Part shown: one piece after another, positions 9,483 through 20,826 of the stretch
Numbering within the stretch: the first letter of the stretch is position 1
Layout of the letters: each line of letters begins with the position of its first letter
Assembly (NCBI GenBank): GCA_029689965.1
Contig: CP121450.1
Location: forward strand, 62,001 to 126,000
Length of the DNA: 64,000 nt
Reading direction: 5' to 3'
From: Curtobacterium flaccumfaciens
Lineage (GTDB): Bacteria; Actinomycetota; Actinomycetes; Actinomycetales; Microbacteriaceae
Program-made: the position numbers and the translations under genes
Notes under the pieces: generated by a model
What the model was told of the DNA's origin: nothing
Database searches by the model: none
What the model saw: the letters and a program-made list of their open reading frames with translations, nothing else

Positions 9483-9824
9483 ATGACTGACGAGCACGAC
9501 GATCTGCGCCCGGAGGACGACGCCGCGCGACTCGGACTCGTCGTCGTCGGCGAGGCGGCAGCGCTGCACTCCGGCGACGAGGCAGCCCTGGACGCGAGTG
9601 AGCAGAACATCCGCGACACCATCGACCAGATGGTCGACGAGCCGCTGACGGAGCGGCAGGAACAGGTGGTCGAACGGCTGGCGGCCGCCGGCGGGACGCT
9701 CACGGCCGGCCTGAGCGGTGCACTCGCGGCACAGACCGGCCGGAGTGTCGACGACATACTCGAGGGAGCCGCTCGGAGCGTGGTCTGGCAGCAGCGGCTG
9801 GCGGCAGAGCGCGACGAGGACTGA
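9483..9824 (+). CDS. hypothetical protein, 113 aa
   Basis: Small acidic soluble protein of unknown function, divergent from the efflux pump. The N-terminus is rich in Asp/Glu. The middle (GEAAALHSGDEAALDASEQ, then EQVVERLAAAGG) is helical in character. No signal peptide, membrane segment or known motif. Only a weak ribosome-binding site is present. Coding is supported by an intact frame with actinobacterial third-position GC bias; I do not recognise a family. Confidence 0.6.
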   Translation: MTDEHDDLRPEDDAARLGLVVVGEAAALHSGDEAALDASEQNIRDTIDQMVDEPLTERQEQVVERLAAAGGTLTAGLSGALAAQTGRSVDDILEGAARSVVWQQRLAAERDED

Positions 9825-9848
9825 TCCCGTCGCACCCGGCCGGACGGG

Positions 9849-11303
9849 TCACTCGCCGACGTCTGGCTCCTGCGCCCGCTCACGAACAACGGCACGGGCG
9901 GCGGCCTGACCCGTCGTGGTGCTCTTCACGATGTCGCTCAGCGTGAAGCCTGCCGTCGTGCCGAGCAGCGCGTCGACCTCGCTGAACTGGCTCACGACGC
10001 TCTTCGACAGCGACCCGGCACCGTCTGACGACACCACCGTGAGCTTGTCGATGTTGCCCATGGGCGCGGCGAGCTCGCGGGCGATGCTCGGCAGCGTCTC
10101 GATCGCCTTCACGCGGAGCACGGCCTCGGAGTGCTGGGCGAGGGCGTCCGCCTGGGCCTTCGTGGCGTCGGCCTCGGCCTGACCCTTGGCGCGGATCGCG
10201 TCGGCCGCCGCCTCGCCCTCGGCGCGGGAGGCGTCGGCCGCCAGCTTGCGGGCATCGGACTCGGCCTGCGCCTCGGTCGCGATCGCCTCGGCCGAGATCC
10301 GCCGGGCCTCGGCCTGAGCACGCGCGGTCTCGACCTGGGCGGCCGCGGCGGCTTCGGCCTCGACCCGGGTCTTGCGCGCCTGCGCCTCGGCCACCGCCGT
10401 GACCTCGGACTCGAGCTCGGCGCGCCGGAGTTCGGCACGCTTCTGCGCGGTGAGCTGCTCCTGCTCGACGACCCCCTGGGCCGCACGGGCCTGGGCGAGC
10501 GGGCCCGCGGCGGCGGCCTCGGCAGACGCGCGGTCGGCGTCGAGCTGCAGCGCGGCGCGACGGATGGCGAGGGTGTCTCGGCCTCTGCGATCGCCTGGTC
10601 CGCGGTCGCCCGGGCCTCACGCGCCTCGCGGTCGGCCTGCGCCTCGGCGTTCTCGGCCTCCAACCGGACTCGGGCACGCTCGGCACGGCCGAGGTCGCTG
10701 ATGTAGTCGTTGCGGTCCGAGATGCCCTTGATCTCGAACGAGTCGACGTCGAGCCCCTGGCTGTGCAGGGCGTCCTTCGCGACGTCGAGCACGGCGACCG
10801 TGAAGCTGGTCGCGGTTCCGGATGATCGTCGACACGTCCGTCGCGCCGATCGATGCGCGGAGCGAACCGGACAGGACCTCGCGCGCGAAGTCGTCGATCT
10901 TCTTCTCCTGCCCGAGGAACCGCTGCGCGGCCGCTCGGATGGAGGCGTCGGCCTCGCCCACCTTGACGAGGGCCACGGCCTCGACGTCGATCGTGACGCC
11001 GCGGGAGTCCTGCGCGTTCACGTTGATGTCGATCGCCCGCGAGCTCAGCGAGATCTTCGCGACGCGCTCGAAGAACGGCCGGACGAGGACACCCGCTCCG
11101 AGCACGACCTTGATGCCGGACTCGACGGTCTCCGTGCCGTCCGGGTTCTTCACCTTGCGGGAGCGCTTACCGGTGATGATGAGTGCCTCGTCCGCGCCGG
11201 CGTTCCGGTAGACGAGCTTCGCGTAGATCAACGCGATGATCGCGAGGACGATGATCCCCGCGATGATCAGCGGGATGGCTCCGAGCGCGAACAGGACTTC
11301 CAT
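9849..11303 (-). CDS. SPFH/flotillin-like membrane protein (two apparent frameshifts)
   Basis: About 484 residues after repair. One N-terminal membrane segment (FALGAIPLIIAGIIVLAIIA) is followed by a Band 7/SPFH domain (GVTIDVEAVALVKVGEADAS; FEIKGISDRNDYI) and a long Ala/Glu/Lys-rich coiled coil, ending in a conserved region (GNIDKLTVVSSDGAGS). This is the flotillin/YqiK layout of membrane-microdomain scaffolds. ATG at 11303 has GGGGGAG upstream. Frame breaks are at 10802-10807 (extra T in AGCTC) and about 10573 (probably a lost G in GAGGAC). It stands alone between unrelated genes. Confidence 0.85.
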
Positions 11304-11417
11304 GGCTCCCCCTCCGGAACCCGTCGCCCTGCCGTCGGACCGGGATTCCGCATCTGTTGTTCCGTCGCCTCTCATCCTAGGAGTGGCGAACTCTCGACGA
11401 CAGTGCATCGCTTCCAC

Positions 11418-11435
11418 TGACAGCTTTTCATGTCA
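11418..11435 (+). promoter_or_regulatory. candidate hipB operator
   Basis: TGACA-N8-TGTCA in an AT-richer stretch about 45 bp upstream of the hipB-like gene. HipB-type repressors bind upstream of their own operon, which makes this a candidate autoregulatory site. Short arms, so weak evidence. Confidence 0.3.
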
Positions 11436-11477
11436 ATTACCGCGTGTCGTGGCAGGATTTCATGCCAGGAGGTCGTC

Positions 11478-11774
11478 ATGGTCCAGCGCTCGTCGCCCCG
11501 TCGTCGTCAGCAGCTCGTCGCGTTCGGCGAGAACATCCGGCGGTGGCGATCCCTCAACCGCATGTCCGCCGCGGAACTCGCGGACCGGGCTGCCGTGACG
11601 CGCGACACGCTGCGGGCGATCGAGACCGGCACGGGCGGTCGTGTCGACTCCCTCTTCGCCGTCCTCGGTGCGCTCGGCATCGCGGACACCGCGATCGAGG
11701 CGATCGACCCGTTCCGGAGCGAAGCGGCCCGTGCTCGTATCGACGACATCCTGCGGAGCGGAGGATCCCTGTGA
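11478..11774 (+). CDS. hipB: XRE-family helix-turn-helix protein, HipB-like antitoxin
   Basis: Single-domain DNA-binding protein of 98 residues. The XRE motif spans residues 15-65 (GENIRRWRSLNRMSAAELA, then AAVTRDTLRAIETGTGG). ATG at 11478 has a perfect AGGAGG 5 nt upstream. The stop overlaps a downstream GTG start (GTGA), the usual coupling of hipB to hipA. The downstream frame begins like HipA but is truncated, so this looks like an antitoxin or orphan regulator left without its toxin. Confidence 0.8.
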   Translation: MVQRSSPRRRQQLVAFGENIRRWRSLNRMSAAELADRAAVTRDTLRAIETGTGGRVDSLFAVLGALGIADTAIEAIDPFRSEAARARIDDILRSGGSL

Positions 11775-11977
11775 CCGACGAGGCGGTCGAGGTCTGGACC
11801 GGTGAGGCTCCCGAACCACGACGGGTGGGAACGCTCCGCCCGTCGTTCCAGGGACTCCGAACGGGAGGCTCCCACCGGGCACGGCCGGACCGCCGCTGGC
11901 GCGTCGCTCCGGAACCGGCCGGCGGGGCCCAGGTGCGGGTCGGACCCGCACCGCGCCTCCAGGACGGTGTTGCGTGA
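11771..11977 (+). pseudogene. hipA N-terminal remnant
   Basis: Starts at GTG inside the hipB stop. The first 27 residues (EVWTGEAPEPRRVGTLRPS) match the N-terminal subdomain of HipA Ser/Thr kinases. After LRPSFQG the frame runs into GC-rich inverted-repeat sequence (11865-11967) instead of the HipA body and ends at 11977, where hipA should encode around 400 residues. No kinase motifs are present. This is a true truncation rather than a one-base error, since the remaining sequence is absent in all frames. Confidence 0.6.
11865..11967. repeat. GC-rich inverted repeats replacing hipA, palindrome family 1 half-site
   Basis: Contains GGTGCGGGTC-GGACCCGCACC followed by GCGCCTCCAGGACGG. The sequence is related to 14950-15034 (shared CCGGAACCGGCCGG core). 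It sits 3' of hipB and of nadE and probably acts as a terminator for both. Confidence 0.5.
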
Positions 11978-11981
11978 GCGC

Positions 11982-12808
11982 CTACGCGCCGGCACGCCAC
12001 CAGTCGTCGAAGGGCGTCGCCGGGACCTGGCGCTTGTGCTCCGTCGCGCGGTAGCGCGACTCGATCGCCTCCGCGACCTCGACCGGGACATCGCGCCCCT
12101 GCAGGTAGGCGTCGATCTCGGCGTAGCTCAGGCCGAGATTCGCCTCGTCCGTCTGACCGGGCGTCTCGTCGAGCAGGTCCGCGGTGGGGCTTTCTCGTAC
12201 AGGCGGGCCGGGGCGCCGAGGTGTTCGAGGAGCTGGCGCCCCTGGCTCTTGGTCAGGCCCGTGAGGGGCGTGAGGTCGACGCCGCCGTCGCCGTACTTCG
12301 TGAAGAACCCGGTCACCGCCTCGGCCGCGTGGTCGGTCCCGACGACGAGCAGCCCGCGCTGCCCGGCGACGGCGTACTGGGCCACCATGCGCATGCGGGC
12401 CTTCACGTTGCCCTTCACGAAGTCGCTCAGGTCGACGCCCGAGGCTGCGGTGTCCCGCACCACGCCGTCGACGCCGTGCTCGATGTTCACGACGATGCCC
12501 GGGTCGGCGGCGATGAAGTCCAGCGCGAGCTGCGCGTCGTCCTCGTCCGCCTGCACGCGGTAGGGCATGCGCACCGTGGTGAACTCCGCCGGGCGTCCCT
12601 CGGCGCGGAGCGACTCGACGGCCAGCTGCGCGAGGCGGCCCGCGAGCGTGGAGTCCTGGCCCCCGCTGACCGCGAGCAGGTAGCCGTTGGCACCGGTCGT
12701 GAGCAGGTAGTCGCGGAGGAACCCGACACGACGAGCGACCTCCTGCTCCGGGTCGATGGTCGGCTGGACGTCGAGGTCCGCTGCGATGGCGGCTTGGAGT
12801 TCACGCAC
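11982..12808 (-). CDS. nadE: ammonia-dependent NAD+ synthetase (one apparent frameshift)
   Basis: Last step of NAD synthesis: amidation of deamido-NAD with ATP and ammonia. After repair it is 275 residues, the normal NadE length. Motifs include [19 protein letters not shown] (P-loop of the ATP pyrophosphatase fold), [32 protein letters not shown] and [13 protein letters not shown]. The frame breaks at 12186-12189, where the plus strand has GGGG for an expected GGGGG. GTG at 12808 has GGAG just upstream. Shares its 5' intergenic region with the divergent MarR gene. Confidence 0.95.
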
Positions 12809-12862
12809 CGCTCCAGTATCCCGCGGCGAAGGCATCAGGAACAGATCCAAACAGTTCGAGCG

Positions 12863-12898
12863 TTGACAGTTAGAACTCAAACGGTTAGAGTTCTGATC
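12863..12898 (+). promoter_or_regulatory. leaderless marR promoter with palindromic operator
   Basis: TTGACA (12863-12868), 17-bp spacer, TAGAGT (12886-12891). The start codon follows 7 nt after the -10, so the transcript is expected to be leaderless; no Shine-Dalgarno is present. AGAACTC-N9-GAGTTCT (12872-12894) spans the -10 and is the probable MarR autoregulatory operator. Confidence 0.75.
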
Positions 12899-13342
12899 AT
12901 GACGCAGCAGGCACCTCGGTTCGACACACCCCTCCAGCAGATGCGCTGGATCGGGTGGGCGCAACGCAAGGCAGCCGAGGAGTGGGTCCGCGAACGGGAC
13001 CTCACCCAGGAGCAAAGCTTCGTGCTCGGGTACCTGCAGCACACGCCGGGAGCGATCCAGCGGGACATCGCGGAGATCACCCGGACGAGTGCGGCCAGCG
13101 TCTCGAGTCTCCTGCAGGGGCTCGAGCGTCGCGGGCTCGTCGAACGACGTGCGGACGCCGAGAACGCGCGGACGAAACGCGTCTTCGCCACCGACGAGGG
13201 GATGGCCCTCATCGCCGGGTTCGAGGACGCGATGGTCGCCCTCGACGACGTCCTGCTCGCCCCGCTCGATGCGCACGAACGGGCGACGCTGCAGGCCCTC
13301 CTGCAGAAGGTGACCGCCGAACTGCCCGAGCCCACCCGCTAG
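12899..13342 (+). CDS. MarR family transcriptional regulator
   Basis: 147 residues, intact. The winged helix reads [34 protein letters not shown], quoted only as evidence of the recognition helix and wing: key stretch [19 protein letters not shown] near residues 62-80. It directly precedes a MATE-family exporter gene on the same strand (136 bp gap), so it probably represses itself and the exporter in response to a ligand. A palindromic operator overlaps its promoter. Confidence 0.9.
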   Translation: MTQQAPRFDTPLQQMRWIGWAQRKAAEEWVRERDLTQEQSFVLGYLQHTPGAIQRDIAEITRTSAASVSSLLQGLERRGLVERRADAENARTKRVFATDEGMALIAGFEDAMVALDDVLLAPLDAHERATLQALLQKVTAELPEPTR

Positions 13343-13477
13343 CGCCGACCCACCCAGCGCACCCCGCGCCTCCAGGCCCGCCGGAGGCCCCACTCACCCA
13401 CGCGACGGCATCCGCCGGACCGCGCGCACCGCCCTGCCCGGAACGGGCAGCGGAGCCCTGCCCAGAAGGAGGCAGCC

Positions 13478-14927
13478 ATGACCACCACGGTCCCCAGCAC
13501 CACGTCCCGACCGAGAACACCGCCGCGGCCAAGAACCGCTGGTACCTGTCCGCCGCTCCCATCGGACGCGCGCTCGTGCACCTCTGCGTGCCGATGGCCG
13601 CCGCGATGGTCGTCAGCGCCGTCTACAACGTCATCAACGCGGGCTTCATCGGCTCGCAGCACGACACGTCACTGCTCGCCGCGATCACCTTCGGCACCCC
13701 GCTGCTCGGCATCATCATGGCCGTCGGCGGCGTGTTCGGCGTCGGTGGCAGCGCGCTGATGTCCCGCATGCTCGGGGCCTCCGAGCACGACCCGGCCAAG
13801 GCGCAGGACATCAAGCGCGTGGCGTCCTTCGCCCTGTGGGGTGCGGTCGTCACCGGTGCCGTCCTCGCCGTGATCGGCCTCGTGTTCCTGCGGCCGCTCG
13901 TCGCCGTGCTCGGCGCCGATGCCGCCGCGGCACCCGCCACGAGCGCGTACGTCGCGGTCATGCTCGCGTTCGTCCCGGTGCTCGCGGCCTCGTTCGCCCT
14001 CGAGCAGATCGTGCGGTCGGAGGGCGCCGCACGCCAGGCGATGATCGGCCTCATCCTGTCGACGGTCGGCAACCTGGTGTTCGACGTGCTCTTCATCCTC
14101 GTGCTGCACTGGGGCGTCGCGGGCGCCGCGCTGGCGATCGGCCTCGGCAACGTCGTGTCGATCACCTACTGGATCGTCTGGCTGCAGCGGAACAGCGAGA
14201 ACGTCAGCTTCGCGCCGAAGTGGTTCACCCTCCGTCCCGACGTCCTCAAGGGCGTCTTCGGCATCGGTGCCGGTGAGCTCCTGCAGTCCGGCTTCCTCAT
14301 CGTCACGACGCTCGTGCTCAACAACCTCGCCGCCGCGTACGGGGACGACCCGCTCGCCGCGATGGGCGTGGCCGTCCGGATCGCCCAGGTTCCCGAGTTC
14401 CTCGTGATGGGCGTCACCATCGGCGTGCTCCCGTTGCTGGCGTACTCCTTCGGCAAGGGCGACGCCGACCGGCTCCGTTCGGCGCTCCGCGGCGCCGCGT
14501 TCACCGTCGGCACGATCGTGCTGGTGTTCTCGGCACGGTGTTCGTCTTCCGCGAGCAGGTCTTCACGATCTTCTCGGGCGACCACTCGGTCCTCGCCATC
14601 GGCCTGACGATCCTCACCGCGCAGCTCGTCGCGACCATCGTGAACGGGTTCACGGGGCTGCTCACCTCGCTGTTCCAGGCGACCGGGATGGTCATGCCGG
14701 CGATGGTGCTCTCGATGGCCCAGGGCGTGCTCTTCATCCCGATCGTCATCGTCGGGAACCTGTGGTTCGGGCTCGCCGGGATCATCTGGGCGCTGACCGT
14801 CACCGAGGTGCTCGTCTTCGTCGCCGCGCTCGTGCTCTGGGCAGCGTCCCGAGGGCGGATCGCCCGCGGTCTCGCGGAGGGTTCGCCGGAGCGTGCGGAG
14901 GCGACCCTGGAGGAAGCGGCCGCCTGA
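13478..14927 (+). CDS. MATE family efflux transporter (two apparent frameshifts)
   Basis: Multidrug/toxin exporter driven by Na+ or H+, about 480 residues, 12 predicted membrane segments. The family shows in ALVHLCVPMAAAMVVSAVYN, FGTPLLGIIMAVGGVFGVGG and LGNVVSITYWIVWLQRNS. ATG at 13478 has AAGGAGG 5 nt upstream. The frame breaks near 13507 (a C lost from CCCC) and near 14533 (TCTCCGG read as TCTCGG). It lies downstream of the MarR gene and likely forms one regulated unit with it. Confidence 0.9.
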
Positions 14928-14949
14928 CTGTCCGGGCGTGCGCCACAGC

Positions 14950-15034
14950 GGACTGGAGGTGGGCCCCTCCGGCACAGCCGTCGCCCCGCTGGCGCGGTGC
15001 GCCGGAACCGGCCGGTGGGGCCCACCTCCTGTCC
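14950..15034 (+). terminator. long GC-rich hairpin after MATE gene, palindrome family 1 variant
   Basis: Arms 14950-14967 and 15017-15034 pair at 17 of 18 positions (GGACTGGAGGTGGGCCCC); an inner repeat enlarges the structure. Located 23 bp after the MATE stop. Confidence 0.6.
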
Positions 15035-15084
15035 GTCGTGTGGTCGCGCGCTCCGCCTCCCACGCCCCCGAACTGGGGAGACCG

Positions 15085-15119
15085 ATCTGTCTGTCCACAC
15101 TTCGGCAGACGGATAGAGT
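15085..15119 (+). promoter_or_regulatory. candidate promoter with inverted repeat upstream of AI-2E permease gene
   Basis: ATCTGTCTG (15085-15093) and CAGACGGAT (15106-15114) are inverted copies with one mismatch. TAGAGT (15114-15119) could serve as -10. No convincing -35 found; low confidence. Confidence 0.3.
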
Positions 15120-15220
15120 GGGCGTCAGCAGCGAGTCACACCCGACCGGCGCTCCCCTCGCCGGGACTCGTCGCGAGCATCGACGCTCCGGCCCTCGAGC
15201 GCTTCCCCGCGGCTCGGGCC

Positions 15221-15300
15221 GGAGCGCGATCGCTCGACCAGGAGCACGATCGCTCGAGCCGGAGCACGATCGCTCGTGCCGGAGCACGATCACCCCGGTA
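15221..15300 (+). repeat. four tandem 20-bp iterons
   Basis: Four consecutive units of exactly 20 bp (15221, 15241, 15261, 15281), consensus GGAGCACGATCGCTCGNNCC, the last degenerate at its 3' part. Each of the first three carries a central CGATCG palindrome, so sites repeat every two helical turns. Ends 33 bp upstream of the permease start codon. Confidence 0.75.
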
Positions 15301-15333
15301 CGGTGGGCGGGCACACCGCACCCGAGGAGCCCC

Positions 15334-16472
15334 ATGCCCCTGTTCGGCCGACCGCACGCCACCCACTCCGACGCACCGCCGAGCGCGCTGTCGAGGAAGT
15401 GGTCCGACTCCTTCGGCAGTCTGGCGACACGATGCCTCCAGCTCATCGTGGTGCTCGTCGTCGTCATCGGCATCGTCTACGCCGCGGCCACCCTCAGCGT
15501 CGTCACCATCCCGGTCCTCCTCGCGCTGATCATCGCGTCCGCCATGCACCCGGTCGTGTCCTGGCTCCGCCGTCACCGGGTGCCCTCGGTCCTCGCGACG
15601 CTCGCCGTCCTGGTCGGCGTGCTCGTCGTGCTCGGCCTCGTCGGGTGGCTCATCGTCGTCGCCGTCATCGCCCAGTGGCCGGACCTGCAGGCGTCCGCGG
15701 TGCGCGGCTTCGAGCAGCTGCAGCGCTTCGCGTCCACGCTGCCGATCTCGATCTCGGACGCGCAGGTCGACGACGTCGTGAACGGCATCGAGGACTTCCT
15801 GACGAGCTCGCAGTTCGGCTCCGGAGCCCTCGCCGGGGCCTCGGCCACCGCGAACTTCCTCACCGGACTGGTGCTGATGATCGTCGTGCTGTTCTTCTTC
15901 CTCAAGGACGGACCCCGCATCTGGGAGTTCCTGCTCCGCCCGTTCACGGGTGAACGGTACGAGCGCGCTCGTCGCGTCGGAGACCGCGTCGTGCAGACGC
16001 TCGGCGGCTACGTCCGCGGAACCGCCACCGTCGCCGCGGTGGACGCCGTCGGGATCGGGGTCGGCATCGCGATCGTCGGCGTGCCCCTCGCGCTCCCCTG
16101 GCCGTCGTCGTGTTCATCACGGCGTTCATCCCGATCGTCGGTGCGACGGCTGCCGGCATCCTCGCAGCCCTCGTCGCCCTGGTCGCCCTCGGGCCCGTGC
16201 AGGCGCTGATCGTCGTCGGCATCGTCGTGCTCGTCAACCAGCTCGAGGGCAACCTGCTCCAGCCGGTCCTGATGGGCAAGACGCTCAAGCTCCACGGCCT
16301 CGTCATCCTGATCGGCCTGACCGCCGGCACCGTGCTCGCCGGCATCACCGGGGCGATCATCTCGGTCCCGCTCCTGGCTGCGGCGTGGGGCGTCATCCAG
16401 GTGTGGGACGGCCCGGACCAGCCCGCCCGCGCGTGGCGCCAGAAGCGCGTGGAGACCGCCGAGGCGCGCTGA
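15334..16472 (+). CDS. AI-2E family transporter / PerM-type membrane protein (one apparent frameshift)
   Basis: Polytopic membrane protein of about 380 residues with around eight segments. The family is recognised by FLTGLVLMIVVLFFFLKDGP, then VVFITAFIPIVGATAAG and QLEGNLLQPVLMGKTLKLH. Members export autoinducer-2 or ions; the substrate cannot be told here. ATG at 15334 has GAGGAG upstream. The frame breaks at about 16097-16100, where restoring one C to a CCCC run joins VPLALP to LAVVVF. Convergent with argG; preceded by a four-unit iteron array. Confidence 0.88.
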
Positions 16473-16493
16473 CGGCTCTCGACGCCACCACGA

Positions 16494-16539
16494 ACGGACG
16501 GGAGGCGCGGTGCCAGCCGGCACCGCGCCTCCCGTCCGT
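16494..16539. terminator. bidirectional hairpin, palindrome family 1
   Basis: Perfect 21-bp stem (ACGGACGGGAGGCGCGGTGCC) with a 4-nt loop, between convergent genes. It is the best-conserved member of family 1. Confidence 0.75.
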
Positions 16540-16564
16540 CTGCGCGTGCGTGCGCGCGCTCCGA

Positions 16565-16603
16565 ACGACAACGTCGATGTCCTACGACGTCGACGTTGTC
16601 GCT
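16565..16603. terminator. second stacked hairpin between AI-2E permease gene and argG
   Basis: Stem of 17 bp with two mismatches, ACGACAACGTCGATGTC paired with the region ending at 16603. Related in sequence to the palindrome 32 bp downstream. Confidence 0.6.
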
Positions 16604-16634
16604 CACCCGCGGACGCAACAGTTGCACGCGCGCG

Positions 16635-16680
16635 TCGAACGACAAGACCGACGTCGTACGACGTCGGTCTTGTCGTTCGA
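16635..16680. terminator. 46-bp perfect palindrome 3' of argG
   Basis: Two 23-bp arms beginning TCGAACGACAAGACCGACG with no unpaired base between them. Third of three hairpins in the 246-bp convergent space; 39 bp from the argG stop. Confidence 0.7.
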
Positions 16681-16718
16681 GGTCGCGCCGACGGTCAGCC
16701 GACGCCCGGGCCCCGGGG

Positions 16719-19613
<2,895 letters not shown>

Positions 19614-19617
<4 letters not shown>

Positions 19618-20096
19618 CGACGCACCATCCGCTCGATGATCGCTGCGGCCTCGATGATCGTCCGGCGGTCGGCCTCGGTGAGGGTCTCGTGCATCGTCCG
19701 GACCAGCCACTCGCCGCGGATCTCGTGCAGGCCCGCGTTGCGCTGTTCGCCCACGTCGGTCAGCGCCACGATCTGCCGACGCCCGTCGGAGGGGTCCGCG
19801 CTGCGCGTGATCAGTCCGGCGTCCTCGAGCCCGGCGAGCGTGACCGCCATCGACTGCGGCTTGACGCCCTCGAGCCCGGCGAGCGCGGAGGCGGACGTCG
19901 CCTCCCCCTTCGCGAGGCGCGCGAGCACGGACACCTGGGAGGCCGTGAGCTCGTCGCCGGACGACACCTCGCGCATCCGTCGCCGGAGCCGCCCCACGGC
20001 GACCCGCAGGTCGATGGACGCCCGGAGTGCGGACGTGTCCGTGTCCATGTCCGTGCCCGTGTCCGTGTCCGTCCCGAGCGGCAGCAGATCGTTCAT
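19614..20096 (-). CDS. MarR family transcriptional regulator with Thr/Asp repeat at N-terminus
   Basis: 160 residues, intact. The winged-helix core reads LTASQVSVLARLAKGEATS, then KPQSMAVTLAGLEDAGLITR, then DPSDGRRQIVALTDVG. Residues 8-21 are a Thr-Asp repeat encoded by tandem GGACAC-like hexamers (20032-20075), outside the DNA-binding domain. It overlaps the downstream exporter gene and is divergent from an isochorismatase-like gene; a TAGGCT -10 ends 7 nt before the ATG (leaderless). Confidence 0.88.
20032..20075 (-). repeat. hexamer tandem repeat in marR coding sequence
   Basis: About seven degenerate GGACAC/GGGCAC units encoding alternating Thr and Asp. Change in copy number would keep frame (6-bp unit) and lengthen or shorten the N-terminal tail. 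Confidence 0.6.
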
Positions 20097-20160
20097 GTTC
20101 GTCAGCCTAAGCTGTGCAGTTGGATTTGTACAGTTCAGGCTGACGATCTAGGGTGACGTC
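20097..20160. promoter_or_regulatory. divergent leaderless promoters with shared operators
   Basis: Only 64 bp. Plus strand: TTGTAC (20026 + 100, i.e. 20126-20131), 17 bp, TAGGGT (20149-20154), ATG 6 nt later. Minus strand: TAGGCT (20109-20104), ATG 7 nt later. A perfect inverted repeat CGTCAGCCT/AGGCTGACG (20100-20108 and 20137-20145) covers both, plus related CTGTGCAG and CTGTACAA half-sites on opposite strands. Likely MarR control of both directions. Confidence 0.65.
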
Positions 20161-20730
20161 ATGACCGAACACGACTCCGTCCTCCTCGCGCTGGACTTCC
20201 AGAACGGCATCACCGAGCGGTTCAGCGACTCCGACGTCCTCGCCGCAGCATCCCGGGCGGTCGAGGCCGCCCGCGCGGCGGGCATCCCCGTCTTCTTCGT
20301 CCGGGTGGCGTTCCGTCCCGGCTACCCCGAGGTCGCCGACACCAACCAGGGGTTCGCAGCCGCGAAGACGCACGCCGGGGACACGATGACCGAGCAGAGC
20401 ACGGCCACGCAGGTGCACGCCGCGCTCGCACCGCGTCCGGACGAGCCCATCGTGACGAAGCGACGGATCAGCGCGTTCGCCGGCAGTGACCTCGACGTCC
20501 TGCTTCGCGGCGCCGGAGCCCGCGAGATCGTGGTCGCGGGGATCTCGACGAGCGGTGTCGTGCTGTCCACCGTGCGGCAGGCGGCGGACCTCGACTACCG
20601 GATCACCGTGCTCGAGGACGCGTGTGCCGACGGTGACCCCGAGGTGCACCGGGTGCTCACCGAGAAGGTGTTCCCGCGGCAGGCGACGGTCATCGGCACC
20701 GCCGAGTGGATCGACACGGTCACCGCGTAG
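20161..20730 (+). CDS. isochorismatase-fold protein lacking the nucleophile Cys
   Basis: 189 residues, intact, cysteine-hydrolase (isochorismatase-like) fold. The catalytic Asp (LLALDFQNG, D12) and Lys (VTKRRISAFAGSDL) are visible. The loop that should read GVxTDxCV is GISTSGVVLSTVR, with Val at the nucleophile position. The protein therefore may not be a conventional cysteine hydrolase. Divergent from the MarR/exporter pair and sharing its operators, so probably induced together. Start codon is 6 nt after the -10 (leaderless). Confidence 0.85.
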   Translation: MTEHDSVLLALDFQNGITERFSDSDVLAAASRAVEAARAAGIPVFFVRVAFRPGYPEVADTNQGFAAAKTHAGDTMTEQSTATQVHAALAPRPDEPIVTKRRISAFAGSDLDVLLRGAGAREIVVAGISTSGVVLSTVRQAADLDYRITVLEDACADGDPEVHRVLTEKVFPRQATVIGTAEWIDTVTA

Positions 20731-20826
20731 CACCGGAGCCCGCGTCACCGCGAAGCCCTCATCGCCGCGAAGCGGAGCCGATCGAGGGGCACACGCTCCG
20801 GAGCGGGGCGCTGGAACCGTCCTCGT

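Noticed and set aside
11771..11977. hipA as a complete gene broken only by a frameshift
   Set aside because: No HipA kinase sequence is found in any frame downstream; nadE begins its 3' end within a few bases, so the gene is truly truncated.
15221..15300. CRISPR array
   Set aside because: The 20-bp units are directly adjacent with no spacers; they are iterons, not CRISPR repeats. No other array was seen and there are no cas genes.
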